Positions 53,663-61,777 of a DNA stretch of 64,000 nucleotides are shown here, in pieces. Numbering within the stretch: the first letter of the stretch is position 1; every line of letters starts with the position of its first letter. The notes beneath the pieces were generated by a model. That model was not told the DNA's origin. It ran no database searches and was given only the letters and a program-made list of their open reading frames with translations. A program made the position numbers and the translations under genes. Source of the stretch: Saccharothrix violaceirubra (lineage in GTDB: Bacteria; Actinomycetota; Actinomycetes; Mycobacteriales; Pseudonocardiaceae); assembly GCF_014203755.1 (NCBI RefSeq), contig NZ_JACHJS010000001.1, positions 6,696,001 to 6,760,000 on the forward strand. The letters are read 5' to 3'.

Positions 53663-55242
53663 AGAGACTTCTCGCGCTGCTGCTCGCCATGGCCACGATC
53701 ACCGCCGGGTCCGCCGCCGCCACCAGCGGCGACGGCCGCTACGACCACCCGCGGACGGGGTGGATGAACGCCGTGCTGCACGACGGCTTCTCGCCGGTCG
53801 ACCGAACGCCGATCGAAAAGGCACTGCGACATGTCCGCGCCCTGCCCAACTTCCCCGGCGCGGTCACCCTGCTCGCGCACGACGGCGTGATCGTCGCCGA
53901 AGAAGCCGCCGGCTGGGCCGTGCGCTACGCCGACGCCAAGACCGAACTGCCACCCGACCGGCGCGTGCCGATGACCGTCGACACGGTCTTCGACCTGGCC
54001 TCGATCTCCAAGCTGTTCACCTCGATCGTGGTCATGCGCCAGTACGAACTCGGCCGCATCGACCTCGACGCGGCGGTGAGCCGGTACCTGCCGGAGTTCG
54101 GTGTGAACGGCAAGGCCGACATCACCGTGAAACAACTGCTCACGCACACGTCCGGCCTGGTCGACTGGCTGCCACTCTGGTCGGATTACCCGGACGTCCC
54201 GGCACGCATCAAGGCCGTGATGGACACCAGGCCGACCGATGCGCCCGGCACCGGCTACCGCTATTCCGACCTGAACCTGATCACGCTCGGCCTGCTCGCC
54301 GAACGCGTCTCCGGCACGACACTCGACGTCCTGGTCGACCGGACGATCGCCACTCCGCTCGGGCTGAAGGACACCGGCTACCGGCCGAAGGACAAAAGCC
54401 GGACCGCGGCGACCGAATTCCAAGCCGGTCGCGGCATGGTCCGGGGCGAGGTGCACGACGAGAACGCGTGGTCGCTCGGCGGGGTCGCCGGTCACTCGGG
54501 CGTGTTCTCCACGGCCCGGGAATTGGCCACCGTCGGCCAGATGATCCTCAACGGTGGCCGCTACCGGGGTGTCGAGATCCTCGAACGGGACACCGTCACG
54601 TTGATGCTCACCGACTTCAACTCGCGTTTCCCGGGCGACGCCCACGGCCTGGGCTTCGAACTCGACCAGAACTGGTACATGGGCGCCCTCTCCTCCCCCG
54701 GGACGGCCGGGCACACCGGTTTCAGCGGCACGTCGCTCGTGCTCGACCCCCTGTCCGGTTCGATCGCGGTCCTGCTCACCAACCGCGTCCACCCGGACCG
54801 GAACCGGGGTTCGATCAACCCGTCGCGGCGGGCCGTGGCCGACGGCCTGGCGCAAGCGCTTGCCGTCCGGCCCGTCGCAGGTAAGACGTCCTGGGCTGCC
54901 GAACGCGACGGTGGCACACTGACCACGCGGGTCCTGCCGGCGCAGCGGCACCGGCTGGAGTTCGCCGCCTTCGTCGACCTCGCTGCGGGCGAAGAGGTCG
55001 CCGTGCAGGCGTTCACCGACGACCAGTGGCGTGACCTGCGAAAACTCACGGGTTACGGCACGAGGCGTTGGCAGCGGATCGTCGTGGAGGCCGAGGCGAC
55101 CCGGTTCCGGTGGCGGTACACCGCCGGTACCGGACCGTACGGGCGCGGGGTCCACGTCGACGCCGTCCGCGTGACCGATCGACGTGGTCAAGTCCTCGAC
55201 AGCGAGTTGTCCCCCGACGGATGGCGAATCGCCGACAGATAG
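53659..55242 (+). CDS. Secreted serine hydrolase, beta-lactamase/PBP-like (YbbE/AmlB type)
   Basis: A 527-residue exported class C beta-lactamase-fold hydrolase. It has a signal peptide at residues 1-21 and SxxK at S115-I-S-K118. A YxD/N-type motif is in GYRYSDLNL (about residue 201) and HTG in AGHTGFSGTS. An extra beta domain is appended (residues about 420-527). It is encoded third in the nagZ-namZ cluster by GTGA overlap. In B. subtilis the corresponding ybbE gene is also in this cluster. It probably acts on peptide stems or related esters; exact substrate unknown. Confidence 0.85.
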   Translation: MKRLLALLLAMATITAGSAAATSGDGRYDHPRTGWMNAVLHDGFSPVDRTPIEKALRHVRALPNFPGAVTLLAHDGVIVAEEAAGWAVRYADAKTELPPDRRVPMTVDTVFDLASISKLFTSIVVMRQYELGRIDLDAAVSRYLPEFGVNGKADITVKQLLTHTSGLVDWLPLWSDYPDVPARIKAVMDTRPTDAPGTGYRYSDLNLITLGLLAERVSGTTLDVLVDRTIATPLGLKDTGYRPKDKSRTAATEFQAGRGMVRGEVHDENAWSLGGVAGHSGVFSTARELATVGQMILNGGRYRGVEILERDTVTLMLTDFNSRFPGDAHGLGFELDQNWYMGALSSPGTAGHTGFSGTSLVLDPLSGSIAVLLTNRVHPDRNRGSINPSRRAVADGLAQALAVRPVAGKTSWAAERDGGTLTTRVLPAQRHRLEFAAFVDLAAGEEVAVQAFTDDQWRDLRKLTGYGTRRWQRIVVEAEATRFRWRYTAGTGPYGRGVHVDAVRVTDRRGQVLDSELSPDGWRIADR

Positions 55243-55352
55243 TGGGCAATGGGCCTAAAGGTTCCGACCGGTGGGCGGCAATTTGCCACGAATGGGGTGA
55301 CTTTCCCGCACGTTGCGTTGATATCCGTTTGACCGGTTAGTAAGTTTCCCAC

Positions 55353-56267
55353 GTGTCCACGGAAAACACCGACGCCAGCCCACTCGTCCGCATCCGCTCG
55401 CTGCTCCCGGGATTGGCCCGCGCCGAGCAGCGCGTGGCCAAGGTCGTGCTGGAGAACCCGGCGACCGTCGCGCACCGCAGCATCACCGAGGTCGCCGAGG
55501 CGGCGGGCACGAGCGAGACCACCGTGACCCGCTTCTGCAAGGCGATCGGCGTCGGCGGCTACCCCGAGCTGCGCATCGCGCTCGCGGCCGAGACCGCCCG
55601 CACCGCCGCCCGCACCGACCGCGACCTCGGCGGCGACATCGGCCCGGCCGACGACCTGCGCCAGGTGGTCGGCAAGGTCGCGTTCGCCGACGCCCGCGCG
55701 GTCGAGGAGACCGCCGAGCAGCTCAACGTCGACACGCTCCAGGCCGTCGTCGAACTGGTCGCCGGCGCCCGCCGCGTCGACGTCTACGGCTTCGGCGCGA
55801 GCGCGTTCGTCGCCTTCGACCTCCAGCAAAAACTCCACCGGATCGGGCGAACGTGCTTCGCCTGGAACGACACCCACATCGCCCTGACCTCGGCGGCCGT
55901 GCTGACCGAGGCGGACGTCGCGGTCGGCATCTCGCACACCGGCTCGACCGCCGAGACGGTCGAGGCCCTGCGGGTGGCCCGCGAACGCGGCGCCGCGACC
56001 GTCGTGCTCACGAACTTCCCCCGCTCGCCGATCACCGAGGTCGCCGACCACGTCCTGACCACGGCCGCCCGCGAGACCACGTTCCGCTCGGGCGCGATGG
56101 CCAGCCGGATCGCCCAGCTCACGGTGATCGACTGCCTGTTCATCGGTGTCGCGCAGAAGCACGCCGACAGCGCCAAGGCCGCGCTCGAATCCACGTACGA
56201 AGCGGTGTCCGGCCATCGGCTCGGTGCCCGTCCGGACGGCAGGCGGCGCCGGGAGTCCGGCAAATGA
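55353..56267 (+). CDS. murR: MurR/RpiR-family transcriptional regulator
   Basis: A 304-residue regulator. It has an N-terminal RpiR helix-turn-helix (ITEVAEAAGTSETTVTRFCKAIGVGGYPELR) and a C-terminal SIS sugar-phosphate-binding domain (GFGASAFVAFDLQQKLHR and ISHTGSTAETVEALRVARERG). The proposed effector is MurNAc-6-phosphate, as in E. coli MurR and B. subtilis MurR (YbbH). GTG 55353. It is followed by murQ with an ATGA overlap. The 110-base gap before it includes two similar elements, ACTTTCCCGCAC and AGTTTCCCACGT, which could be operator halves. Confidence 0.9.
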   Translation: MSTENTDASPLVRIRSLLPGLARAEQRVAKVVLENPATVAHRSITEVAEAAGTSETTVTRFCKAIGVGGYPELRIALAAETARTAARTDRDLGGDIGPADDLRQVVGKVAFADARAVEETAEQLNVDTLQAVVELVAGARRVDVYGFGASAFVAFDLQQKLHRIGRTCFAWNDTHIALTSAAVLTEADVAVGISHTGSTAETVEALRVARERGAATVVLTNFPRSPITEVADHVLTTAARETTFRSGAMASRIAQLTVIDCLFIGVAQKHADSAKAALESTYEAVSGHRLGARPDGRRRRESGK

Positions 56268-57196
56268 CACCGGGCCGGGACGATGTCGCCATACGCGTCG
56301 AATCGCCGACGGAAGCACGCAACCCCCGGACCGGGGACATCGACCGGCTGTCCACGCTCGACCTGCTGCACCTGATCAACGACGAGGACCGGCACGTGCC
56401 CGACGCCGTGTCCGCCGCCCTGCCCGACCTGGCGCGCGCCGCCGATCTCGCCGTGCGCGCGCTGCTGGCCGGCGGGCGCGTGCACTACGTCGGCGCCGGC
56501 ACCTCGGGCCGGTTGGCCACGCTCGACGCCGCCGAACTCGTGCCCACGTACAACATCCCGGCCGACTGGTTCCTCGCCCACCAGGCCGGCGGCCCGGACG
56601 CCATGGTCAGGGCGGTCGAGGGCGCCGAGGACCGGGGTGACGAGGGTGCCGCGCGGATGCGCGACCACGCGGCACCCGGCGACCTGGTCGTCGGCGTCAC
56701 GGCGTCGGGCCGCACGCCGTTCGTACTCGAAGCCCTGGCGCAGGCCCGGCGGCTCGGCGCGGGCACGGTCCTGGTCTCCAACAACCCGTCGGCGCCGGCG
56801 CCCGAGGTCGACGTGCTGATCACGGTCGACACCGGTCCCGAGGCGATCGCCGGGTCGACCCGGATGAAGGCCGGCAGTTCGCAGAAGCTGGTGCTCACGT
56901 CGTTCTCGACCGCGATCATGGTCCGGCTCGGGCGGACGTACTCGAACCTGATGGTGTCGATGCGGGCCACGAACGCGAAACTTCGCGGACGCACCGTGCG
57001 CATACTGCGCGAGGCCACCGGTTCGAGTGAGAACGAATGCGTGAACGCCCTGTCCGACGCGAACGGTGACCTCAAGATCGCACTCGTGCACCTGCTCGCG
57101 GACGTGCCGATCAGCCGGGCCACCGAGGCGTTGATCCACGCGCATGGGCACGTTCGGCAGGCGCTCACCCTGCTGTCAGCGGACGCCACGGGATAG
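56264..57196 (+). CDS. murQ: N-acetylmuramic acid 6-phosphate etherase
   Basis: Converts MurNAc-6-P to GlcNAc-6-P and D-lactate in the cytoplasm, the key step of MurNAc recovery. The 310-residue protein contains a SIS domain with HYVGAGTSGRLATLDAAELVPTY. The catalytic Glu region EGAEDRGDEGA and the MKAGSSQKLVLTSFST block are both typical of MurQ. ATG 56264 overlaps the murR stop. Its 3' end overlaps the convergent Lrp gene by 32 bases. No MurNAc transporter (murP) or anhydroMurNAc kinase is adjacent, so uptake is elsewhere. Confidence 0.95.
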   Translation: MTPGRDDVAIRVESPTEARNPRTGDIDRLSTLDLLHLINDEDRHVPDAVSAALPDLARAADLAVRALLAGGRVHYVGAGTSGRLATLDAAELVPTYNIPADWFLAHQAGGPDAMVRAVEGAEDRGDEGAARMRDHAAPGDLVVGVTASGRTPFVLEALAQARRLGAGTVLVSNNPSAPAPEVDVLITVDTGPEAIAGSTRMKAGSSQKLVLTSFSTAIMVRLGRTYSNLMVSMRATNAKLRGRTVRILREATGSSENECVNALSDANGDLKIALVHLLADVPISRATEALIHAHGHVRQALTLLSADATG

Positions 57197-57614
57197 GCGT
57201 CGACAACACCATCGCGCTGGACGTCTCGCCGTAGCCTCCCAGCCGGACGAGCAGCCGTTCGAGTTCGCCGATCGACGTGGTCACGACCTTGACCACCGAG
57301 CAGATGTCCCCGGTCAGCCGCACCACCTCGACCACCTCCGGGCAGTCGTCGAGCAGCTCGGGGTGCACGGTGATGCACCGCGGCCCGTAGCACTTCATCC
57401 GGACCAGGGCGACGACCGAGCGACCCACGGCCGTGGGGTCGACGACCGCGCGGTAACCGGTGATCACCCCGACCTCCTCGAGCCGGCGCACGCGCTGGGC
57501 CGCGGTCGGCGGCGACACGTGCACCCGGCGGGCCAGCTCGTTGTACGACAGCCGCGCGTCTTCCTGGAGGGCGTCCAGCAGTGCCCAGTCGGTGCTGTCC
57601 AGGTCGGTGTTCAT
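57165..57614 (-). CDS. Lrp/AsnC-family transcriptional regulator
   Basis: A 149-residue regulator. The helix-turn-helix LLDALQEDARLSYNELARRVHVSPPTAAQRVRRLEEVGVITGY matches Lrp. A C-terminal RAM ligand domain follows (LLDDCPEVVEVVRLTGDICSVVKVVTTSI). The ATG at 57614 begins MNTDLDSTDW, the family start; an ATG at 57686 would add 24 residues. It diverges from kynA, so it is the likely tryptophan- or kynurenine-responsive regulator of kynA-kynU, comparable to KynR of Pseudomonas. Confidence 0.88.
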   Translation of the reverse strand: MNTDLDSTDWALLDALQEDARLSYNELARRVHVSPPTAAQRVRRLEEVGVITGYRAVVDPTAVGRSVVALVRMKCYGPRCITVHPELLDDCPEVVEVVRLTGDICSVVKVVTTSIGELERLLVRLGGYGETSSAMVLSTPIPWRPLTAG

Positions 57615-57712
57615 AAAAGCCAAGCCAATCGCCGTTTTGGTTGCCGGACGTGAACAGATTGACCCGAAGTGGCACTTGACGGCCATTCAGTTCACCCGGA
57701 TGCCGGGGAATC

Positions 57713-58537
57713 ATGGAAGTCATGAGTTGCCCGGTCGCTCCCAAGCTCGACTTCGGCGGCACGACGCCGTACGAGGACTACGTGCACGCGTCGGTCCTGC
57801 ACTCGTTGCAGAAGCAGGCGTCCGACGACCCGCGCGAGATGTCCTTCCTGGTGATCACGCAGGTCATGGAGCTGTACTTCGGCCTGCTGTGCTTCGAGTG
57901 GCGGCAGGCGCAGATCGAGCTGCGCGACGACGACCTGCGCGCGGCCGTGCGGACGTTGCGCCGCAGCGAGCTGCACATGCAGGCGTTGAACGCGGCGTGG
58001 CGGCCGATCGCGCGGATGACGCCGGCCGAGTTCAACTCGTTCCGGGACGCCCTGGGCGAGGGTTCGGGGTTCCAGTCCGGGCGGTACCGGGAGCTGGAGT
58101 TCCTGCTCGGCGAGAAGTCGCGGTCGATGCTGGTGCCGCACCGGGCCGTGCCCCGGCAGCACGACGCGCTCGAAGCGCTGCTGCACGAGCCCGGCCTGTA
58201 CGACGACGTGCTCGCGGCGTTGGCCCGGCACGGGCTGGCCGTCCCGAAGGAAGTCTTGGACCGGGACGTGAGCGCGCCCTACGAGCCGCACCCCGAGGTC
58301 GAGGCGATGTGGGCGGGGATCTACCGGTCAGACGACCGTGACCTGCTCGAACTCGGCGAGGCGCTGACCGACGTCGCCGAGGAGTTCACCCGGTGGCGCC
58401 ATGATCACCTGCTGGCGACGCGGCGGGCGATGGGCGCGAAGACCGGCACGGGCGGGTCGGCCGGCGTGGCGTGGTTGGAGAAGCGGGCCGTGCGGTCGAT
58501 CTTCCCCGAGCTGTGGACCGCGAGGAGCTACGTGTGA
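57713..58537 (+). CDS. kynA: Tryptophan 2,3-dioxygenase
   Basis: Haem enzyme that opens L-tryptophan to N-formylkynurenine. The 274-residue protein contains YEDYVHASVLHSLQ, FLVITQVMELYF, RELEFLLG and FTRWRHDHLLATRRAMGAKTGTGGSAG, the last including the proximal haem His and the substrate loop. The start is ATG 57713 or 57722 (MSCPVAPKLDFGG). It is coupled to kynU by a GTGA overlap. A formamidase gene (kynB) is not adjacent. Confidence 0.95.
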   Translation: MEVMSCPVAPKLDFGGTTPYEDYVHASVLHSLQKQASDDPREMSFLVITQVMELYFGLLCFEWRQAQIELRDDDLRAAVRTLRRSELHMQALNAAWRPIARMTPAEFNSFRDALGEGSGFQSGRYRELEFLLGEKSRSMLVPHRAVPRQHDALEALLHEPGLYDDVLAALARHGLAVPKEVLDRDVSAPYEPHPEVEAMWAGIYRSDDRDLLELGEALTDVAEEFTRWRHDHLLATRRAMGAKTGTGGSAGVAWLEKRAVRSIFPELWTARSYV

Positions 58538-59634
58538 TCCGCGAACTGTTCGACCTGGACGACGACGTCGTCTATCTGGACGGGAACTCGTTGGGCGTGC
58601 CGCCGCGGCACGTGGCCGCGCGGGTGAACGAGGTGATCACCCAGCAGTGGGGACGGCGGCTGATCCGGAGCTGGTCCGAGGGCTGGTGGGAGACGCCGGA
58701 GCGGGTCGGCGACCGGGTCGGCCGGTTGGTCGGGGCCGCGCCGGGGCAGGTCGTGGTCGCGGACTCCACGAGCGTGAACCTGTTCAAGGCCCTGATGGGA
58801 GCGGTGCGGGGTACGGAGCGTGGCGAAATCCTGGTCGACGCCGGGACTTTTCCCACGGACGGGTACATCGCGCAGTCGGTCGCGGAGTTGACCGGGCTGA
58901 CGCTGCGGGCGGTCGATCCGGAGTCGTTCGAAGTCGGGGACGCGGCCGTGGTGCTGCTGAACCACGTGGACTACCGGAGCGGGCGACTGCTGGACATGGC
59001 GTCGTTGACGGAGCACGTCCACGCCGGCGGGGCGAAGATCGTCTGGGACCTGTGCCACAGCGTCGGTGTGCTGCCGATCGAGCTGGATCGACTGGGAGTC
59101 GATCTTGCGGTGGGGTGCACCTACAAGTTCTTGAACGGCGGGCCGGGCGCACCGGCGTTCCTGTACGTGCCGAAGGCCGCGCAGGAGGATTTCCACCAGC
59201 CGCTGACCGGGTGGACCGGGCACGCGGTGCCATTCGCGATGAGCCAGGACTACACCCCTGACCAGGGAATTTCCCGAGCACGAGTCGGGACGCCGGACAT
59301 CTTGTCGATGTTGGCACTGGATGCGGCGCTGGACGTGTGGGACCAGGTGTCGTTGGCGGACGTGCGGGCGCGCGGGCTGGAGCTGACGGCGTACTTCCGG
59401 CGGTTGGTGGAGGGCTTGCCGGGCATCGAGGTGATCACACCGGACAGCGAGTGGCGCGGCCACCAGGTGTCACTGCGCCACCCGGACGCTGCACGGATCA
59501 TGGGTGAACTGATCGCACGGAACGTGATCGGTGATCATCGTCCACCGGATGTACTGCGGTTCGGGTTCGCGCCGCTGTACAACACGGACGAGGACGCGGA
59601 GCGGGCCGCGCGGGCGTTGCAGGAACTCCTTTGA
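58534..59634 (+). CDS. kynU: Kynureninase
   Basis: PLP enzyme that splits kynurenine to anthranilate and alanine. The 366-residue protein starts VIRELFDLDDDVVYLDGNSLGVPP and contains DSTSVNLFKAL, WDLCHSVGVLPIELD and the PLP lysine in GCTYKFLNGGPGAPAF. GTG 58534 overlaps the kynA stop and has GAGGAG six bases upstream. It is slightly short at the N-terminus against the family average but otherwise intact. Confidence 0.94.
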   Translation: MIRELFDLDDDVVYLDGNSLGVPPRHVAARVNEVITQQWGRRLIRSWSEGWWETPERVGDRVGRLVGAAPGQVVVADSTSVNLFKALMGAVRGTERGEILVDAGTFPTDGYIAQSVAELTGLTLRAVDPESFEVGDAAVVLLNHVDYRSGRLLDMASLTEHVHAGGAKIVWDLCHSVGVLPIELDRLGVDLAVGCTYKFLNGGPGAPAFLYVPKAAQEDFHQPLTGWTGHAVPFAMSQDYTPDQGISRARVGTPDILSMLALDAALDVWDQVSLADVRARGLELTAYFRRLVEGLPGIEVITPDSEWRGHQVSLRHPDAARIMGELIARNVIGDHRPPDVLRFGFAPLYNTDEDAERAARALQELL

Positions 59635-59636
59635 GC

Positions 59637-59664
59637 TTGGGGCACCCGGGCGCGGGTGCCCCAA
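59637..59664. terminator. Bidirectional hairpin between kynU and the DUF397 gene
   Basis: Perfect 12-bp stem (TTGGGGCACCCG at 59637-59648, complement at 59653-59664) with a 4-base loop, lying right after the kynU stop and before the convergent DUF397 stop. No long T-run. Confidence 0.75.
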
Positions 59665-59670
59665 CCCGCC

Positions 59671-59865
59671 TCAGCCCTGCTTGAGCCCGGCGACGAAGGA
59701 ATGGAACGTGGTGGCCCGGAACTCCAGGGTGGCCCCCATCGGGTCCTTGGAGTCGAGCACACCGGTCCGCTCGACACCCACCGCCACGGCGACGCAGGTG
59801 CTTTCGGGCAGGCTCGCGCTCGACGTCAGGTAGACAAGTCCGTCGCGTTCGAACCGCTTCCTCAT
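59671..59865 (-). CDS. DUF397 small protein
   Basis: A 64-residue protein with the DUF397 pattern: SSASLPESTCVAVAV, then VLDSKDPMGATLEFRATTFHSFVAGLK. Its ATG overlaps the stop of the upstream XRE gene (ATGA). DUF397 proteins pair with XRE/WhiJ-like regulators throughout actinomycetes and appear to modulate them; this pair follows that rule. The longer upstream-extended frame is not supported. Confidence 0.9.
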   Translation of the reverse strand: MRKRFERDGLVYLTSSASLPESTCVAVAVGVERTGVLDSKDPMGATLEFRATTFHSFVAGLKQG

Positions 59866-60722
59866 GATCCTCGGGTCTCCCTTGCCGCTCGGATGACCTC
59901 GATCGAGGACTCGACCGAGAGCGCGCGGCCGACCACGTCGTCCCACACAGCGTGGAACCGCGCGACACCCTCCTCATTCTCCACGGTGTCGAGGCTGATC
60001 AGACTCTCCGCGTAGACCGCTCCGGGGTCGTCCACTTCGGGGAAATCGAGGAACGTGAGGGTGCCCGACAGCGCACCGTGGGCTCCGGCCGTGCTCGGCA
60101 GGATCTGGATGGTCACGTTCGGCAGAGTCGACAGCTCCACCAACCAGTCCAACTGGGCCGCCATGGTCGCCTGCCCACCGATCTCACGGCAGAGCGCAGA
60201 CTCGTCGATCAGCGCATGGACCACAAGCGGATTCGGCTTGCGGTGGAGCAACGCTTGGCGGTCGAGGCGCTCGGGCGCAACACGCTCGGTTCGCCCCTCG
60301 CCGACCAGCAGGAGTCCGCTGCCGCCCGCGAGTGCCGAGGCGTAGTCGGCTGTCTGGAAGATGCCCGGGATCAGCAGCAGGTCGATCGAGCGCTCGGAGA
60401 CAGCCTCGGTCTCATCGCGGCGGAAGCGCACGTAGGGACGGGGGAGCACGTCCACGTGCTCGATGGGCATGGCCTCGTAGTCGGCGACCTCCCAGAGATC
60501 GATCGCACGTCGGCGCTCCTCCTCCGTCAGGTTCAGGACCGACAGGATCGCGATGAACCCCGACCACCGTGGCCTGGCCTCGCCGTTCAGCATCCGGTTC
60601 CAGGTGGTACGACCGATTCGGATCTCCTTGATCACGTGCTCGGCCTTGGCCCCCGACTGGTGCAGGTACTTCGCCATCAGTGCGCCGAGCTTGCGTTTTC
60701 CGCGCGTGGTTCCCACAGCCAT
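59862..60722 (-). CDS. XRE-family regulator with DUF5753 domain (WhiJ-like)
   Basis: A 286-residue protein. It has an N-terminal helix-turn-helix (MAKYLHQSGAKAEHVIKEIRIGRTTWNRMLNGEARPRW) and a DUF5753 domain. The domain segments are RSIDLLLIPGIFQTADYASAL, VVHALIDESALCREIGG and VTIQILPSTAGAHGALSGTLTFLDFPE. It is the standard partner of the downstream DUF397 protein. In Streptomyces, WhiJ-type paralogues affect development and antibiotic production. ATG 60722 is supported by AAGGACAGG upstream. It is divergent from a 68-residue gene across a 121-base promoter region. Confidence 0.9.
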   Translation of the reverse strand: MAVGTTRGKRKLGALMAKYLHQSGAKAEHVIKEIRIGRTTWNRMLNGEARPRWSGFIAILSVLNLTEEERRRAIDLWEVADYEAMPIEHVDVLPRPYVRFRRDETEAVSERSIDLLLIPGIFQTADYASALAGGSGLLLVGEGRTERVAPERLDRQALLHRKPNPLVVHALIDESALCREIGGQATMAAQLDWLVELSTLPNVTIQILPSTAGAHGALSGTLTFLDFPEVDDPGAVYAESLISLDTVENEEGVARFHAVWDDVVGRALSVESSIEVIRAARETRGS

Positions 60723-60790
60723 TCGCACACCTGTCCTTAGAAATCTGTTGCGTATTCGCACTCACCCGAATGGGCATTGCACATCGGTAC

Positions 60791-60800
60791 CGTTCGAACG
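60791..60800. promoter_or_regulatory. Palindrome between the XRE gene and the divergent small gene
   Basis: Perfect palindrome CGTTCGAACG, lying between a TTGCAC (60777-60782) and a TACAGT (60802-60807) that could be the promoter of the rightward small gene. A repressor bound here would block that promoter, so it is a candidate XRE operator. Confidence 0.45.
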
Positions 60801-60843
60801 ATACAGTGTCGTCAACCCCCGGCACGAAAACGAGAAAGCGGGA

Positions 60844-61050
60844 ATGCCGATGATCTACGTTAGCGGTGTCGCGTCGTCCAACTACATCCGGGTCGGCGGC
60901 GATGTGGCGATGAAGTGCTCGGTCAACGCGGACGAACTCGAAGTGTCCCTGGGCGCGGGTCAGGTCGACTTCGTGCTGTCCAGGGGCGCGACCGAGCGCC
61001 TGCACGTCGAGATGGGCCGGGCCTTGGAATTGATGCGCGCAGACAACTGA
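60844..61050 (+). CDS. Small protein divergent from the XRE/DUF397 pair
   Basis: A 68-residue protein beginning MPMIYVSGVASSNYIRVGGDVAMKCSVNADELEVSLGAGQVDFVLSRGATERL and ending in a helix. A GAAAGCGGGA site precedes the ATG. Short beta-rich proteins in this position accompany DUF397/XRE pairs in other actinomycetes, to my knowledge, but no function is known. The palindrome upstream suggests control by the XRE regulator. Confidence 0.65.
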   Translation: MPMIYVSGVASSNYIRVGGDVAMKCSVNADELEVSLGAGQVDFVLSRGATERLHVEMGRALELMRADN

Positions 61051-61054
61051 AGAA

Positions 61055-61777
61055 TCACGCGGAGGCGGCGTCGGCGATGCTGCGAGCCTCGCGGGCGCCC
61101 GACTCCAGCGCCGCACACTGGAACAGAATCCACCCTGTCAGACCTTCGGGCGTGCCGGTCGAAAAACCGATCAGCGCGGCGTCGTAATCGGCACGATTCC
61201 GGAGCAGGTGGACTTCGGGGACGCCCAACGACTTCGGGTCCACCCCGGTCGACATCGCGGTCAACCGTGCGGCGGCACGGGCGACCACACCATTCGCGAC
61301 GGTAAAAGGCGACAAAGAAAGCAACTCACCGTGCACCACGGCGATCAGCAACGGTCCCGGCACCGACGTGCCGCCCGTGACCAATCCGGCCAACAGGTCC
61401 AGCCGCTCGGACAGGCCCGGTACCGCACGCGGGCGTCCGGGAGTGTCGTCCAGGTCCGCCGAGGCCAGGACGTGCAACCGCGCCAACGCCTGGAGCGGGG
61501 CACGTCGCCAGGTCGGGAACACCGTCCCCAACGCCTCGGCCACGCGCAACGCACCCGCCAACACCGGGTCGGCGACCTCGCCGGACTCGGGGATGTCGGT
61601 CGACCCGCCGTCGAGCGCCGCCGACGACCGGGCAGCCCGCACGGACGCCTCCGCGGCGGTCGTGGCCCAACCCCGCAGGTTGACCCGGTGCCGGTGGACG
61701 GCGAAGACCGCGTCCCGGGCGGCGGTGACCGCGTCGGCCACTCCGGGCAGTTCGAGCAGGGGCGCGAGCGGGTCCAC
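61055..61777 (-). CDS. Fic-like protein with a degenerate active-site motif
   Basis: A 240-residue helical protein. The segment HGELLSLSPFTVANGVVARAAARL aligns with the Fic motif HPFxxGNGRxxR, but the catalytic His and the GNGR residues are changed (SPFTVANGVVAR). AMP-transfer is therefore unlikely. Actinobacterial relatives are often annotated simply as oxidoreductase or Fic family and occur near acs. I chose GTG 61777 (VDPLAPLLELPGVADAV); upstream in-frame sequence is not conserved-looking. Confidence 0.75.
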   Translation of the reverse strand: MDPLAPLLELPGVADAVTAARDAVFAVHRHRVNLRGWATTAAEASVRAARSSAALDGGSTDIPESGEVADPVLAGALRVAEALGTVFPTWRRAPLQALARLHVLASADLDDTPGRPRAVPGLSERLDLLAGLVTGGTSVPGPLLIAVVHGELLSLSPFTVANGVVARAAARLTAMSTGVDPKSLGVPEVHLLRNRADYDAALIGFSTGTPEGLTGWILFQCAALESGAREARSIADAASA

